Assembly (NCBI GenBank): GCA_030248295.1
Contig: JASANH010001668.1
Location: 620,001-684,000 of the forward strand
Reading direction: 5' to 3'
DNA: 64,000 bases
Source of the DNA: Mesodorylaimus sp. YZB2_4
Taxonomy: Eukaryota > Nematoda > Enoplea > Dorylaimida > Dorylaimidae
The translations under genes and the position numbers were made by a program. The notes below the pieces were generated by a model, which was given only the letters and a program-made list of their open reading frames with translations, had not been told where the DNA came from and did not search any database. Numbering within the stretch: position 1 is the stretch's first letter; the number at the start of each line of letters is the position of its first letter. This document shows positions 43,646-55,755 of the stretch, piece after piece.

Positions 43646-44321
43646 GTCGCGTCAGTTTGGTTCGAGCCACAGGTGCATGTTGATACTGTAGCTAAAACGA
43701 ATACCAGAGAAGAGCAGTTCTGGTGCTTCCTGGTCAGTGGCTCCGAATCAACGGAATAGGCATTAGAGGGATGCCATTTCCAGATTTCATTCTTCTGTGG
43801 TCTCCTTCACTGGCTACCTTAGCAATCTCCTAGGAAAACAATAGCAGTAGTCCCATTTATGGGCATCGACAGCGCACTTAATTTTATGAAGATGCTTCTG
43901 CGGTTGCGTCACTATTATAAAACCAAGAAAATTTTATAGGCGGCAAGTTAAGGCTTTGATAAAAACTCATCGAGCCCAAACTTTATTCTCTTACCTGAGA
44001 GACAGACTATAAACCTTCTAGAGCCCAATGTATCGTAAAAGGCGAATGTGGATATGCTAACTTGCTCTATTGCTATTGCTATTTTTGCCAAGCATTTTAC
44101 AGCGCACTCCAAGGGCACCGCACACTGCGTTATATACGTATATATTGAACATACGGACAGAGGCGTGTTAAGAAAGCATGAAATGTATGAATTAATCAAG
44201 CTTAGATCCAGCTTTAAACTTTTTAAACGAACCCATCTTCGTTAATTCGGTTTCACTCTACTGTATAGTGGACCACTCGCTCTTCTGGTCACGGTGGACT
44301 TACGGTGGTCCACTACAGTTC
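43646..44321. other. Upstream region of the 7TM receptor
   Basis: No gene seen. At about 44258-44322 there is a short hairpin: GTATAGTGGACCACT against GGTGGTCCACTAC. No TATA box was found for the receptor. Confidence 0.35.
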
Positions 44322-45735
44322 CGACAATGGGCTCACAGTTCGACCCAAACCCAACCCAAAACCCAACCCAAATCTATTTTCAAAAAGTCAAACCCAACCC
44401 ATTCGCTAGTGAACCCAAAGCCAACCCATTAAAGCCCGAATTTTTTGAAAAATTGGCTAAAACGACCAAAAACCACTTTTATTTAATGAAGTATATTATC
44501 AATATGACGCACTTTTCTGTGTACATGCTATGATTCTTTACTAAGTGACCTGACGGAAAACAAGCTTGGAATACTGGCTTTACTCGAAAGTCTCCCCTTA
44601 CGATTAGTGAGAGAGAAGTTGGCAGGTTAGCGGAAGAGTCTCTCCGCCTCGCAAAGGGCTCTGGATAGCACATTTTGACAGCACAAAACTCTAAAACTTG
44701 ACCTTACGATGAATACATTTTTGAGCAGTTGATTGAGTCGTGCCCTACTCGCATCTTCATCTACCTTCAAGGAGATCTCCAGGGGTCCAGAAGCAACTTA
44801 TCTAGCAGGTGATAAACTGGCATGAGCTAATCTGACCGACTTTCAAATTCGGTTTGTGGACTCCTTCAAAAAACAAATGATTAAGTTGAGAAGTATTCTG
44901 GTCATATCTCAACGACCATCCCTTTTTGAGCTTTCGAGCGAAGGGTCTAATTTTACAAGAGCTGATTTTGAACAAGGAGACGCTGGTCTTCCGTTATCAT
45001 ATTCACCCGCCAATATACCCGCGGTGGCTCACGTCAGCACTCGCGTACAGAAGATTTCGGTCTTATAAGCCCATAAAAAAATTGCATAAATATGCTATAA
45101 CTTAGAGCTCAAAAATAAGCTCCAATCGCCCGAGTGGGGTGGGATGCGAGTCGGGGGCACATCCCACCTCCCGCTGGAGGCAATTTTTTTGCAAAATTTG
45201 CCTCTCGCAGACATACTTTCTTATTAGTCCACGAATAAATTGCAGGAAATACCTGTTTCAAGGCAATAAATTACACTCTTAAGCCCCACAACTCGAGCGC
45301 ACACCCTGCCAAAACGCAAGACTTCGTGGATGCTGACCAACCAAACTTTCAAACTCAAGATTAGGACCTGACTGACCTGATCTCTGGCTGCGAGTCGACA
45401 AGAGATCAGGTCAGAGTTCGATGTCATCTGTTCACAGACGAGTTCTCAGTTCCGTCACAATCAGACTGACATGTCGAATTAGACTAGCTGGGGTCACTGG
45501 GTGCGTTTTTCGAAACACCAGGATCTGCCGATTCGAAACCAGCAGACATCATATCGCAGTGGCTTAAAAAAGCTGTGTGCCAATCAACCGCATGCTCATG
45601 CTGACCCCAAGTGGAAAAGTGGTTTTTTTGGTTTCGAAAAAAGGTCAAACTCCACAATGAAAACATCTCTGCCAAAAAATCCAACCCAACCAAAACCCCC
45701 AAAAAATGGGTTGGGTTTTGGGACCCAATGTGATT
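44322..45735. mobile_element. Possible non-autonomous DNA transposon with AACCCAACCC ends
   Basis: Left end: CAATGGGCTCACAGTTCGAC, then repeated AACCCAACCCAAAACCCAAC. The reverse complement of the right end reads ACATTGGGTCCCAAAACCCA, then ACCCATTTTTTGGGG and further AACCCAACC. Matching start words and clustered subterminal repeats on both sides suggest a hAT- or Harbinger-like MITE of 1.4 kb. No transposase was seen inside and no clear target duplication. Confidence 0.4.
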
Positions 45736-45924
45736 AAGAGCGGTTTTTATAGTAGCTGACTGGTGTGGGTAATATTAGGGTGAAGTATGGTTTCAGGCAG
45801 TTTATTATACAACATGCTGTACTATGTATAAACTTTGTACATACTTGCTCAAACAGAACATATTGCTGGACGCGACGCGCAGTACGCCATATAAAAACTG
45901 TGTGGACACAAAATCAAGGTACCG

Positions 45925-46080
45925 CCTCTTCACAGATCTGTACTGATACCACTTTATGCTGCAGGCTTGTCAATGTCCACTCACACAGGAAAGAGGAAAG
46001 ATCACAACAGGGCATATAACTGGAATCTGTAGGCATTAAGCCTGCTCGCTATCATATCGTATCGTATCAGCTCTAGCTGA
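45925..46080. repeat. Dispersed repeat, family C copy 2
   Basis: Second copy of the repeat at 21825-21965. It includes CATATCGTATCGTATCAGCT, a local tandem. Confidence 0.55.
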
Positions 46081-46829
46081 ACGCTCCCATCATACTATCG
46101 TACAAAGCGTAACCCGAATTCTGTGATGGGGCCTTTACTCTTTGCACCGCACAGCACGTGGGCCTTTGCGATCGTGAATGTACTTCCTCACTCCGCTCGC
46201 TTGATGTTTAGCGAGTCCTGGATATAGTCCTGACTGGTATTAACTCCTACTAATGAATGAGGCTGGGTCCGCAGCAGTGGTTCTCATGTAGGGGTCCAGG
46301 TACTATAGTGTCCCTTTCCGTTGGTACCCGGCGGTGGTACGCGAGGAGGTGTTTAACTAACAGCTGGGTGGGGAAGTCACAAAATTTGCAACCTGCACCC
46401 ATCTTTGCCATATCTCTCTCTCGATGACAATAAACCCGCTTATTTCCATGAGCATGTAAAGAAGTGCAAAATTGCCATTCTATCAGAGTCCCTAAGTATC
46501 TCTAACACAAAAGTTGCTAATTTCCCATTGGTTTAGTGCAGAGAAGGGTTAAACCATTTTAGCGCACACACTACACCGTGAACTACAGTAATACCTTGCC
46601 ACTCGTAGTTTGTGTTCCGTTGAACCAGAGACGCTTCGAAAGCTATCAGTTTCTTATGCCAATGAAATCAAGCAAAGCCAACGGAAATACACTAGGGCAA
46701 CTTCAGCGTCCAACAATAGGACAAATGCAAATGTAAAATTATATCCAGAACAACCTTCATTCACAATTTTTGTAGAAGCACTTATTTTGTTCCAAGCCTG
46801 ATGGCCTTGGGTACAGCATAATTAAGACA

Positions 46830-47069
46830 TCATATATGTCTCTCAAACTTGCTGTCTCTTCGCATCGCATTCTTCAATAACTTTTTGCTTGTGCCGACAC
46901 CACCAAATTCACAGCGGCCTCCATCGGCATTCTGGTAGCCGGATTGTTGGAGGTATTCTGGAGTTGTGTCAGGAGCGACATCAAAGGAGGGTGTCGGCGA
47001 CAGCGATGGACGCGGAAGCCGCGCTAAATAACGAGCATCGTTTTCCCAGTTGATCATGGCTGCTGGCAA
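46830..47069 (-). CDS. Duplicated small ORF, MINWENDAR type, copy 1
   Basis: A minus-strand open frame from 47069 with an internal ATG giving MINWENDARYLARLPRPSL. A relative at 53375-53585 reads MINWENDARHLARLPRPSL. The two agree in most of the first 28 residues and again at (E)YLQQ/NLQQ and SLKNA/LLKNA, then drift. The shared upstream DNA extends several hundred bp. This could be a short coding exon of a duplicated gene or part of an unclassified repeat. I do not recognise the protein. Confidence 0.3.
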   Translation of the reverse strand: MPAAMINWENDARYLARLPRPSLSPTPSFDVAPDTTPEYLQQSGYQNADGGRCEFGGVGTSKKLLKNAMRRDSKFERHI

Positions 47070-47470
47070 TTACTTATAAAGAATATCCCAGCTCCAGTGA
47101 TTAACCTCCTAAGCTTTGTGGACACTAAAACTCATGATGATTCGTTAGGTAAGGTTAGAAGCTTCTTATGCAATTTCCTTATGTCCAAAGGGCACGTATT
47201 TCCACCTCTGCAAACACGTCAACGTTCTTCTGGCATTAGCTCAGTGAAAGGCTTCAACAGAGCGTGTTTAAATTTTGTATACCTGATGTTTTGGATAAAG
47301 GTAGCGTGAACCTTTGTTTTTAGATACTGCTCCAGACCGCACCGAAAGGCAGGCACAATGGAGGAAGACGCAGGGCGATAAAAATAAGAAAAAAGTGGGA
47401 TTGACACTTATTGCGCTCTTTTCAGAGCAAGAAGTCAAGCGGAACTGATGAGGCAGTAAATAACTGAATT
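46830..47470. repeat. Segmental duplication unit, copy 1
   Basis: Contains the MINWENDAR open frame and a flank with TTGCTTTATGTCCAAAGG-like, GGCATTAGCTCAGTGAAA, GTGAACCTTTGTTTTTA and CACCGAAAGGCAGGCACAA blocks. The flank recurs at 49930-50300 and 54080-54390, in the same order and orientation. Confidence 0.6.
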
Positions 47471-48148
47471 TTACGTGTTTACATTTTCGATTTCACACTG
47501 AATTTGAGAGCATAACTCTGAGCAGAGTTCATGCAGGCGTACGACAGGCTTTCTTCGATCCTTTTGCCACTCCTATTGCTGAGCACAGATATCAGATGAG
47601 CGTGCCAACTCTACGCAACGGTTACGTGCGAGTTTACTCTCCTAAAGAAACGTGAAGGAAGGCCCTGGAGGACGCTGTATATTGTCCAGGGAGGCACAGA
47701 AAACTAGAATACAGCTAGACAAGGCGCGCAAAAGGTAAATTAAAAACAGTATCACACATTTGGCAGTGTATATCACATTCACTCATTATTGTATTTGCAA
47801 AAAATGCATGAAACGAAACTGGGGAAGGCACTACATGTGGCTTAGTGTTGCAAATGACGTCGGTTTTTCAATTAGACTTTGACGGGACAAAAATGCTTAA
47901 TTTTGACATTGACATTGACTGAAGATTGACTTTTTGCAAAACTTGCAAAAGGGTTCCATAGACACGCCCCTTGTCCCACCTGGTAACCTGTTTTCTTTGA
48001 GAATATACACGCCCTCCACGTTACCGCATAGGCCGCTTGTACATTCCCAAAGAAAACAGATAGTATGCCGCCCGCATGCCGCCCCTATTTTCCAAAACCT
48101 TTGCCCAAGTCTGATGGTTGGCTGCGGCTGAGCCTGTCTGGGTGTCAC
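47471..48148. other. Intergenic stretch, no gene seen
   Basis: Short frames only. A minus-strand frame at 47897-48286 overlaps the start of the GATCGG repeat and has no recognised domain. Confidence 0.4.
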
Positions 48149-48640
48149 AGCCGGATCGGATCGGATTTCGTCTGTTCGGATTAGATATCTGATCCGATCC
48201 GAAAAACTCGGGTCGGATAATCCAATCTGAACTACTCGATTCGACATTCTAAGCCGATGGTGTTTGCAATGACCGTTTCCAAACAATTAACTGTTGCGCA
48301 GTTTTTCTGCAACCACTCTAATGTCATGAGATGATATCAGTATCTGCATTGATGCTTTCTTTCTTCTGCTCATAAGTAGGGTTACAAGTCAACTTCTCAA
48401 TATTATTATTTAAGACCAGATAGAACAATTGAAAATACGTTCCTGGGTGCAAAAGAAAGCTTCCTGCAAAATATCAGGGGTGTCTGGCCAACTGATCAGC
48501 AGTGGCCCTAAAGTCCTGAGAATATTTAAATTCTTGCATGATAAGGAGTCCGAGCGTTGAGAAAAACATTTAGGGCTTTTTCCAAACCTCGCTTTTTGGG
48601 TTTTATGCTTTAAGCTTTCAACACTCAGGTTTTGGGCAAA
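48149..48640. repeat. GATCGG-start dispersed element, copy 1
   Basis: Begins with GGATCGGATCGGATTTCGTC and TCTGATCCGATCCGAAAAAC. Then it shares with 58596-59390 the blocks GCGATGACC/GCAATGACC, ACAA(T/C)TAACTGTTGCGCAG, CATTGATGCT, AAAATATCAG and CCAACTGATCAGCAGTG, in order. Minus-strand frames over the latter part look like decayed coding sequence, perhaps of a transposase, but I could not classify it. Confidence 0.6.
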
Positions 48641-49690
48641 AACCCTGACTGTTATTGACTGTTTAGAATGACATTATGAATTATTGTTGATGCAGAACGT
48701 TTACACATAAGCGTAAGCATGCTAGGTACACTCTGATCCATCCATCGCATATCTTGCCTGAGGGAGCAGAAGATATTGGCTCATTGTCAGTCATCGTTCA
48801 AGAAGACGACAGCATTGAATTTCCACGAGCTTCCTATTGCCTGCCCTTGATTGGGTCAGATTACTGAATGGATTGGCTCATAAACTTTCAAATTGCTGAG
48901 CTGACTTAATTTAGAGTAGAATCTTCCTCATTATTCAATATTCTCAATATTCCTCCCGCTTCCTCATTATTCAATGAAACGTCAGTTCTGCCATGCTCCT
49001 TTTTGGTACGTGTTTTAGTTTGATACTTATCTGAATGCTATTCCTGGCACAGGAAAAAGCAGAAGTCAATCTTCTTAAATAGATTTAGCGAAAGTTAAAC
49101 AAAACCCGCCTTAGTACAGTCATACATACAGCAGGTACCACAAACTGGAACTGAAATCTATTACAAAACTGTGGTAGAAGTGGCTAAGCATGTTTTGAAA
49201 CAACATCAGAACGAACGATTCGAAACGATAGACAGAAATCGCATGAAAAACCTTACTGTACTACCGAACTGCACTATATATCTACAAATATACGTACCTA
49301 GAGGCCGTGTGCCCATTACGCGAACTCCATTTCCAGTATCTCTCATCACAGGGGGGTCGTTTGCCCGACGGACATTTTTTTTTACCCATTCTGGTCGGTT
49401 CAGGAAAGGGGCGATTTTCGGCTTTTTACCCGCGGGCTAAGGGGCTTGTTAGTTGACCCTATCTTGCCATTAACTAGGGTCAATGCAGGATAACTACAGC
49501 CAGGCAAGAGCGCGTGTTAGTCGCAACCCCTGATGTTGGTGGTTACCCCGCGGGGCAACCATACCCAGCCCGTGCTCCCGTGAGGGAAACCGGATTTGAG
49601 AGTCTCACGCCCAATAAGGCTCCTCCTCGTTTATCGACCCCGGAGGGATGAAAGGCGAGACACCCACCACAGGTATGCAAGGCGCATAGA
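48641..49690. other. Intergenic stretch, no gene seen
   Basis: Includes a short direct duplication (ATTATTCAATATTCTCAATATTCC, around 48930-48975, partly repeated). No open frame with recognisable domains. Confidence 0.4.
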
Positions 49691-49709
49691 GAACTTCACT
49701 AAATTCTCA

Positions 49710-49830
49710 TGGTCAGACGGCCAGAGTTGAAATCAGGGCCGACCGGTTTCCAGCTCTGCCAAGTAGACTGTGACACACGCCTGTCACCGCTACACCACCG
49801 AGGCGGCCCCCGCCGGACATTTGACCCGAG
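49710..49830 (-). repeat. tRNA-like repeat head
   Basis: On the minus strand GGTGGTGTAGCGGTGACAGG resembles the A-box end of tRNA-derived SINEs (compare TTGGTGTAGCGG at about 22320). The B-box position (TGATTTCAACTCT) is degenerate. No full tRNA fold. Confidence 0.4.
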
Positions 49831-49929
49831 TGTTATTAGATTACCACGGTTAATCACATGGCCATCAGTCGCCAACATTCTCAAGCACGTACTGCGACCC
49901 TTCGCAACATGAATTGCGGGCTGCCACAT

Positions 49930-50600
49930 TCGCGACATTACCTAACATGTAGCCGCTACAGTTAAGTGTGCCAATTTAGATGTGTAAGAAGGCTTTTATA
50001 CCCTTGCCTCTGTCCAAAGTTCACGTCTTTACCTCCGATTCGATAGCGCGTCATTGTTCCGGTGGCATTAGCTCAGTGAAAACCTGAAGCTGACCGTGTT
50101 CTGTTTAGCCCGTGGTTTTCAACAGAGGTAACGTGAGCCTTTGTTTTTAAATATTGCAACGACCGCACAGAAAGGAAGGCACAGCGGATAGGAAAGCGCC
50201 AACAGATAAAAAGATGAGCGCGAGATTCAATACGTTGTTTCCAGAAAGATGAAGCCGCTTGGTACTGATTACTCAGTTTCACACGTCATAAGTTTTAATT
50301 TTACACTGGATTAAAAAGCGGAATATTGACCAGGGTTTACGGGGTGTGTATCAAATTAGGCTTCTTCCGTCTTCCTGCTTTCTTGGTGTGTGTATTCTGC
50401 ATAAACAAGTGTGTAGGAAGGCAGAAAACTAAAGGTCAGTTTGGAGGCCACTAACTGTATTGAATAATGATTTTCAGGTTTTGACAAAGCTTCTACAAAA
50501 TCGAATAAGGAAGTTGACCTTGACAAGATAGCTTATCTTGATCAGACATATTCATTGCCCGGCAGAGATGCAGTAACGGAGCGGGTGCCACCTCTTCACA
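49930..50600. repeat. Segmental duplication unit, copy 2
   Basis: Shares ordered blocks with 53930-54600: TTTTATACCCTTGCCTCTG, GGTGGCATTAGCTCAGTGAA, GAGCCTTTGTTTTTAAATAT, CGCACAGAAAGG, AATACGTTGTTTCCAGAAAG, CAGGTTTTGACAAAGCTTCT and AATAAGGAAGTTGACCTTGA. The MINWENDAR frame is absent here. Confidence 0.65.
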
Positions 50601-51770
50601 ATGCTGTCGAGTACTGCAGATATACAGCATAAACTGGAGGAATAGCTGTTTAGAATGCTCGATAAGATTGCTTAAAGTACATGACTGTTTCTGAAAATTG
50701 TGTAAGTGGAGTACGCGCTCAAAGTCTTAAATATTTTTGGCGAAGATACAGATCGGCAAGGAGGTCTGGTCGGCAAGGAGCATCAGCAATGGGAGCGGAC
50801 AAATCAAGGGATCTAGAGGGGCTCGCCGTTTTCAATTATAGGAGGACTGAGTGCTGCTGAAGTGATTGAAGCTGTATAAGTATGTTTGATTTCACGTTTA
50901 GTTTTAAGCCCCAATTATGAGCAGGATATATGGAAATCAAAAAGAGTCAGGCTTTTTTGATTTTTTCTTACCCAGGTACATCCTGCTTTAACAGCTGTGG
51001 AGGAGGTGAGAAAGGTCAAAGGTATTATAAAGGGCTCTAGCTGTGATAATCGTTTCTCATATTATCATTATTATGACGTGAGTTCTAAAGCTGATAATAC
51101 CCCATGATTTCCGTGAGCTCTAGCGTTTCATGTGAAGTCGAAACAGGAGACACTAAACTGCGAGAATACGAAATTAGGTTATTGGCAAGATACCATATCC
51201 TGATCAGACAAGTTTATGGCGGGAAGAGATAGTTTGCCAGAGCAGGGGTTAGGATCTTCCTGAATTCTCACCATCTTTATTCGTAATCGGGTCATATAGA
51301 TACAGCTTCCACGATCAATTATTAAGCGAATGCAGGTGGCGTAAGCTTGCCTCATAGCATATCGACATTTTCGCCCAAGAGCACCCAACATTGCCCCTGA
51401 AGCATTTGCGATACTCACGATCAATTTTCCTTGTGGTGCGAACGAGTTTTGATGGAAGAAATCAAGGAATAGACACGTCACTGGTTTTAAAGTATGCACA
51501 TGACATGTTTACGCGTGGAATTGAAGCGGAAAAACAGAAACAAGAACATTGCAAAATGTTTTCTGGGCGACATTTTATGGTGATTTCAGGGAAGGTCACT
51601 CTTCCTAGGGTTTACATGGGTGAAAAAAGGTGGCCCCTTTCACAGCCATCGCCAGGATCCCGAAGGGATGACTTGAGCGGCCGGACTATTGTTTTCCGCC
51701 TTCCTCCCAACGCAATGACCTCATATTCTGTTTTTTTATTAGCGTTTCAGAGGACGTGAGGAGTGTATCA
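50601..51770. other. Intergenic stretch, no gene seen
   Basis: Open frames are short and without features. The segment around 51170-51250 resembles 50520-50590 (TATCTTGATCAGACA against ATCCTGATCAGACAAG), so smaller duplicated pieces are present. Confidence 0.35.
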
Positions 51771-52060
51771 AGCCACATGCTCTTATGTAGGTGGTTTGTC
51801 ACTGTACCTTTTTTCGTTCAGAAAAGAAGAGAACATTTTTCATGAAGGCGATATATTTGAGAAGGCAGCGTCACATTAAGTCGCTGATTTATTATTTCAT
51901 ATTTTACTTTTTTATAATATAGCTGACTTTATTTACACCTCCCTTGTACTGTAAGTAACGCATCGAAACTTTACTTCCTATGCCTTTACATCACCGAAGC
52001 AGCCACATGATAGCGAGTCCCGCAGCGATCCCGCGCGGAGCAAGCCAGTCCAGACTGCCG
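51770..52060. repeat. Duplicated segment, copy 1 (pair at 54765-55040)
   Basis: Ordered shared blocks: CACATGCTCTTATGTAGGTG, CTGTACCTT, TTTCGTTCAGAA, GCTGACTT, ACACCTCCCTTGT, AAACTTTACTTCCT and CCACATGATAGCGAGT. By eye the identity is about 80-85 percent. Confidence 0.65.
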
Positions 52061-53289
52061 AAAGGTGATCAAGAAAGATGCTGCTTGGCCACTGGCTGGT
52101 CACATGTACTCGCGGTTTTGGGGGGTTGAAAAATTAACCATAACAACTAGCCTCATTTACAGTGTTTCACCAGCCCCGTCAGCTGCTGCTCGTTAGACTC
52201 TAAGTAATATGAGTCGCATGTACTTGGGATCGTGCTTGTATCTACAATCAAGTCCGCTTAATTGCGTAAGCTCGGAAACAAACAATTTTATAGCGATAAC
52301 ATCTTTATGCATTACCAATAGACCCCAAAGAGGCGCATGAGCGCGTAAGTCTACAATATTGTCGGGGCTTCAAAATTTTTTGGTACCTTAGGTCTAGCTT
52401 GATATTCTTGAATGGCCTTGAATACGAGAACCGTAAGTCGAAGGCTCAGGTAAAACTGTCACGCGAAGCAAATGTTTTACAGGGCCCGAAGAGAGCGTTA
52501 CAAGACCTAACGCCCTGCGGCTATCAAGGATCCCTTGCCTCCATGTATTTGAAGCGAGTGATCAAATGTAGAGCGTGTAGTGCTCATACAGCATAAGTTC
52601 TCGCACTGACCCTATGATTTTTGTGCTTAGTAGTAAGGGCTCCTTGAGTCAGAAACGCGAAATTCAAAAATATTTTTCACCCCCTTTCTCTATGGAAATA
52701 CGCATGAAAACGTGTTGTTTGCGCGATATCAGCCATACCTTGCTACTCCTTGGTCTGCGAATAATCAGGAATAAACCAAAATACTCGCAAGATAATGAGC
52801 TATCGAATGCCTTTTTTAAAATTTTTCATAGGTTTCACCGTCTGCGAGAAATTCCCGCCAAAGTCGGAATTCATTTGCTTGGGGTTTGACTCTCCCATGG
52901 GCTTATAGCTCGAAATGGGAGAGACAAACCACGAGCAATAGTCTTAGCAGAGGTGCCCCGTGTGTGTAGATTGAGAGATTCAGAGAATATGCGTATGTTC
53001 TACCCATTATCTGTTCATCAGAATGAGGTTAAGACAAAAAACCGAATTTTTTGTATCTTTTTAGGTCATGCTCGGGTAATGAGCGTGTAACTTTCAAAAA
53101 GCGAGCAAAAATAGATTTTGGACATTGCCTATTTTGTAGTGGAGCAAGTTCAGAAGTCATGGGTCACTTACGTACCAAAACTGCTAGGCACAAAAAACGT
53201 TATGGTCCAAATTTTCTCTTTGGACAGTCTTGCCCGATCCTTAGACATCCTGTTTTAAAACAATACAAAACAATACAAATATTTACTGC
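52061..53289. other. Intergenic stretch, no gene seen
   Basis: No recognised gene, RNA or element. Confidence 0.35.
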
Positions 53290-54610
53290 CTCCGCGTCAG
53301 AGCTTTCGTGAAGATTTCTGTTTCGATACTGTACGTGACGATATATGTCAAAAAGCCGATCTTACTTTCATCGCTTAAGCTAGTTGTTTCATTGTATCCG
53401 TCGCGTTCTTCAATGACCTTTTCGTTAAACTGAAACAGCTGAATTCCCAGTGGCCTCCTTCGACATGCCAGAACTGCTGGAGGTTTTCGGCGCTTGCGTG
53501 AAGGGCAATACCAATCGAAGATGTGGGTGACAGCGATGGACGCGGAAGCCGCGCTAAATGACGAGCGTCGTTTTCCCAATTGATCATGGTTGCTGAAAAA
53601 TCACAATGAGATATGCAACTGGCGGTTGATCTCAAGCTTGCACCGAAACGTCGCGATGTGGCAAACCAGGGACTTCATGTTGGAACGGCCGCACATTGTT
53701 CCCACAGTAGGTACCACAAAACACATTCTTAAAAATATTAACGGCTAATGGCCAGTATATATGATCGGCCAATCAAAGTGGCCAGACTTCATATTGATAC
53801 CAAGGGTATAAAACACACAAACCACCCATCTCCCATCACACGGGGGTCAAATGACTGCTGGGCATTGGACATTGACCCCTTTGTTATTAGATTGTACGGC
53901 TGACAGTACATAGCACCTGGCCATCAGCCGGTAATATTGGCAAGCGAGTGTTCCTTAAGCCCTACGGAAAATTATGGACTTATGGATTGAGTCCATATTG
54001 CCATCTCGCGACGTTCCCTCGTTACAGGTAGGCGCTATAGTCATGTGAGACTATTTATATATGGAAGAAGGCATTTATACACTTGCCTCTGCCCAACAGG
54101 CACGTTTTTCACCTCAGATAGCGCGTCAGTGTTCAGGTGGCATTAGCTGAGTGAAAACCTTCAGCTGAGCGTGTTCTGTTTATCGCGAGATTTAAAGAAA
54201 GGTGACGTAAGCCTTTGGTTTTAAATATTGCAAAAAGCGCACAGAAAGGCAGGCACAACGAATAGGGGAGCGCCAATAGATAAAAAAAGATAAGAGCGAG
54301 ACTCAATACGTTGTTTCCAGAAAGAGAAGCCGCTCGGACCTGATTACTGAATTTTACACGTCGACATTTTTAATTTTATTCTGAATCTAAAAGGCGGAGT
54401 GTTGACCAAGGCTTATGGGGGCGTATAAAAGTTGGGCTTCTCCCTTACTCCCACTTTCTTGGTGTGTATGTTTGGTAAAAACAAGTGTGAAGAATAGAAG
54501 AAAACTGAAGGTCAAGCTGGAGGCTACTAGCCGTCCTTAATGATGATTATCAGGTTTTGACAAAGCTTCTACGAATAAGGAAGTTGACCTTGAAAAAATA
54601 CTGTATCTCA
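53290..54610. repeat. Segmental duplication unit, copy 3
   Basis: The longest of the three units. It has the MINWENDAR frame of copy 1 and the complete flank of copy 2, up to CAGGTTTTGACAAAGCTTCT and GGAAGTTGACCTTGA. Confidence 0.65.
53375..53635 (-). CDS. Duplicated small ORF, MINWENDAR type, copy 2
   Basis: Relative of the frame at 46830-47069. Here the frame opens slightly further upstream (53635) and contains MINWENDARHLARLPRPSL, ENLQQFWH and SLKNAT. The first 28 residues are far better kept than the surrounding DNA appears to be, which hints at coding constraint, but a repeat origin remains possible. Confidence 0.3.
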   Translation of the reverse strand: MRSTASCISHCDFSATMINWENDARHLARLPRPSLSPTSSIGIALHASAENLQQFWHVEGGHWEFSCFSLTKRSLKNATDTMKQLA

Positions 54611-54624
54611 TCCTCGTCAGTAGA

Positions 54625-54710
54625 CCCCGGATCGGGTCGGGTATCACGGCTGTATCGGATGGGGGTTTATCGGATGAGTTCCGGATCGGATCATGTGGAA
54701 TACTCGTATT
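54625..54710. repeat. GATCGG-rich patch
   Basis: Dense CCGGATCGGGTCGGG, TATCGGATG and CCGGATCGGATCATG words, like the starts of the elements at 48149 and 58596. Confidence 0.5.
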
Positions 54711-54764
54711 TTTTTTTAAATCAATAAGGCCACAATTTTTTCGAAAGGTTGTTCCCCCATATCA

Positions 54765-55040
54765 TGATAAACATGCCACATGCTCTTATGTAGGTGGTTT
54801 TCTAACTGTACCTTCTTTCGTTCAGAAGAGAAGAGAATAGTTTCATGAATACGATATATTAGAGGAGACAGCATTACAAGTCGCTGACTTACCTTTTCAT
54901 GTCTTATCCAGTTATAATCTAGCTGACTTGATTGACACCTCCCTTGTGAGTAATGCACCAAAACTTTACTTCCTCTGCCATTCGTCTCCCAAGCACCCAC
55001 ATGATAGCGAGTTCCGCAGGGATCATTATTAGCGCCATCA
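54765..55040. repeat. Duplicated segment, copy 2 (pair at 51770-52060)
   Basis: See 51770-52060. On the minus strand a good donor (GAAAAG|GTAAGTCAG) lies at about 54893-54902. Confidence 0.65.
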
Positions 55041-55200
55041 TCCCAGAGGAATCGCTAGGCGAGGCGAGAAAGAGTAAAAGAATAAGTAGACAGCTACAAA
55101 GAGTTGGGATGGAAGATACCCCTGCCAATGATGCCTGGTAATTTAGGGTGCAGCAATTCTTTGCTGCACATACAAAGTCAAATACAAAGATTTTCGCCAA
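54919..55200 (-). CDS. Possible membrane-protein exon, unknown
   Basis: Minus-strand open frame with two hydrophobic runs (CSCLLILLLFLASPSDSSG and MMALIMIPAELAIMWVLG), then the charged RRMAEEVKFW. The related segment at 51770-52060 has lost this reading. A donor-like GTAAGT lies about 15 bp beyond the frame's stop, so the true exon end may differ. Not recognised as a known family. Confidence 0.25.
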   Translation of the reverse strand: MAKIFVFDFVCAAKNCCTLNYQASLAGVSSIPTLCSCLLILLLFLASPSDSSGMMALIMIPAELAIMWVLGRRMAEEVKFWCITHKGGVNQVS

Positions 55201-55755
55201 GGTTAGTATTTCAACTAATCACGAACGCGATTCCCAGTCAAGTTAATCGTCATTACTCAAATCCGTTTTATTCTTTTTCGAAATACTCAAAATATGTTTG
55301 CAATAAATCTAATACCCAATAAAATTCAGGCACAGCACTCACTTTGATATGAGCGATAGTGAAGTTACAAATCCGAGCAAATATCGATTTACGTTCTGCA
55401 CATCTGCACAAACTAATATACACTACAGGCTAACCAGTCGCTACCTTATATCTTATCTCCCATAACGTGGAGCCGCAGGTCAATTTTCTTCTCCTTAGAG
55501 TTCAGACCAATCGACCAAGTCCCAAATAGTCCCCCCTGGAATGGCAACAGGATGCAGATAAATCTCTCACTGCATCTCGCACTTTTCTATTTCCTACCCT
55601 GCTAGGGATCCGTGCGACAGGTGTTTAAAGAGATTGTTTCGAGACTGCTACGAAAGCGTGTGCGCGGTTCCAGTTATAATTAAATCTCGAGCATTGCCAG
55701 GTCAGCCTAGTTCAGGTCTGCTGAGGTACTGATGTCACTGAGAATATGCAGCTCC

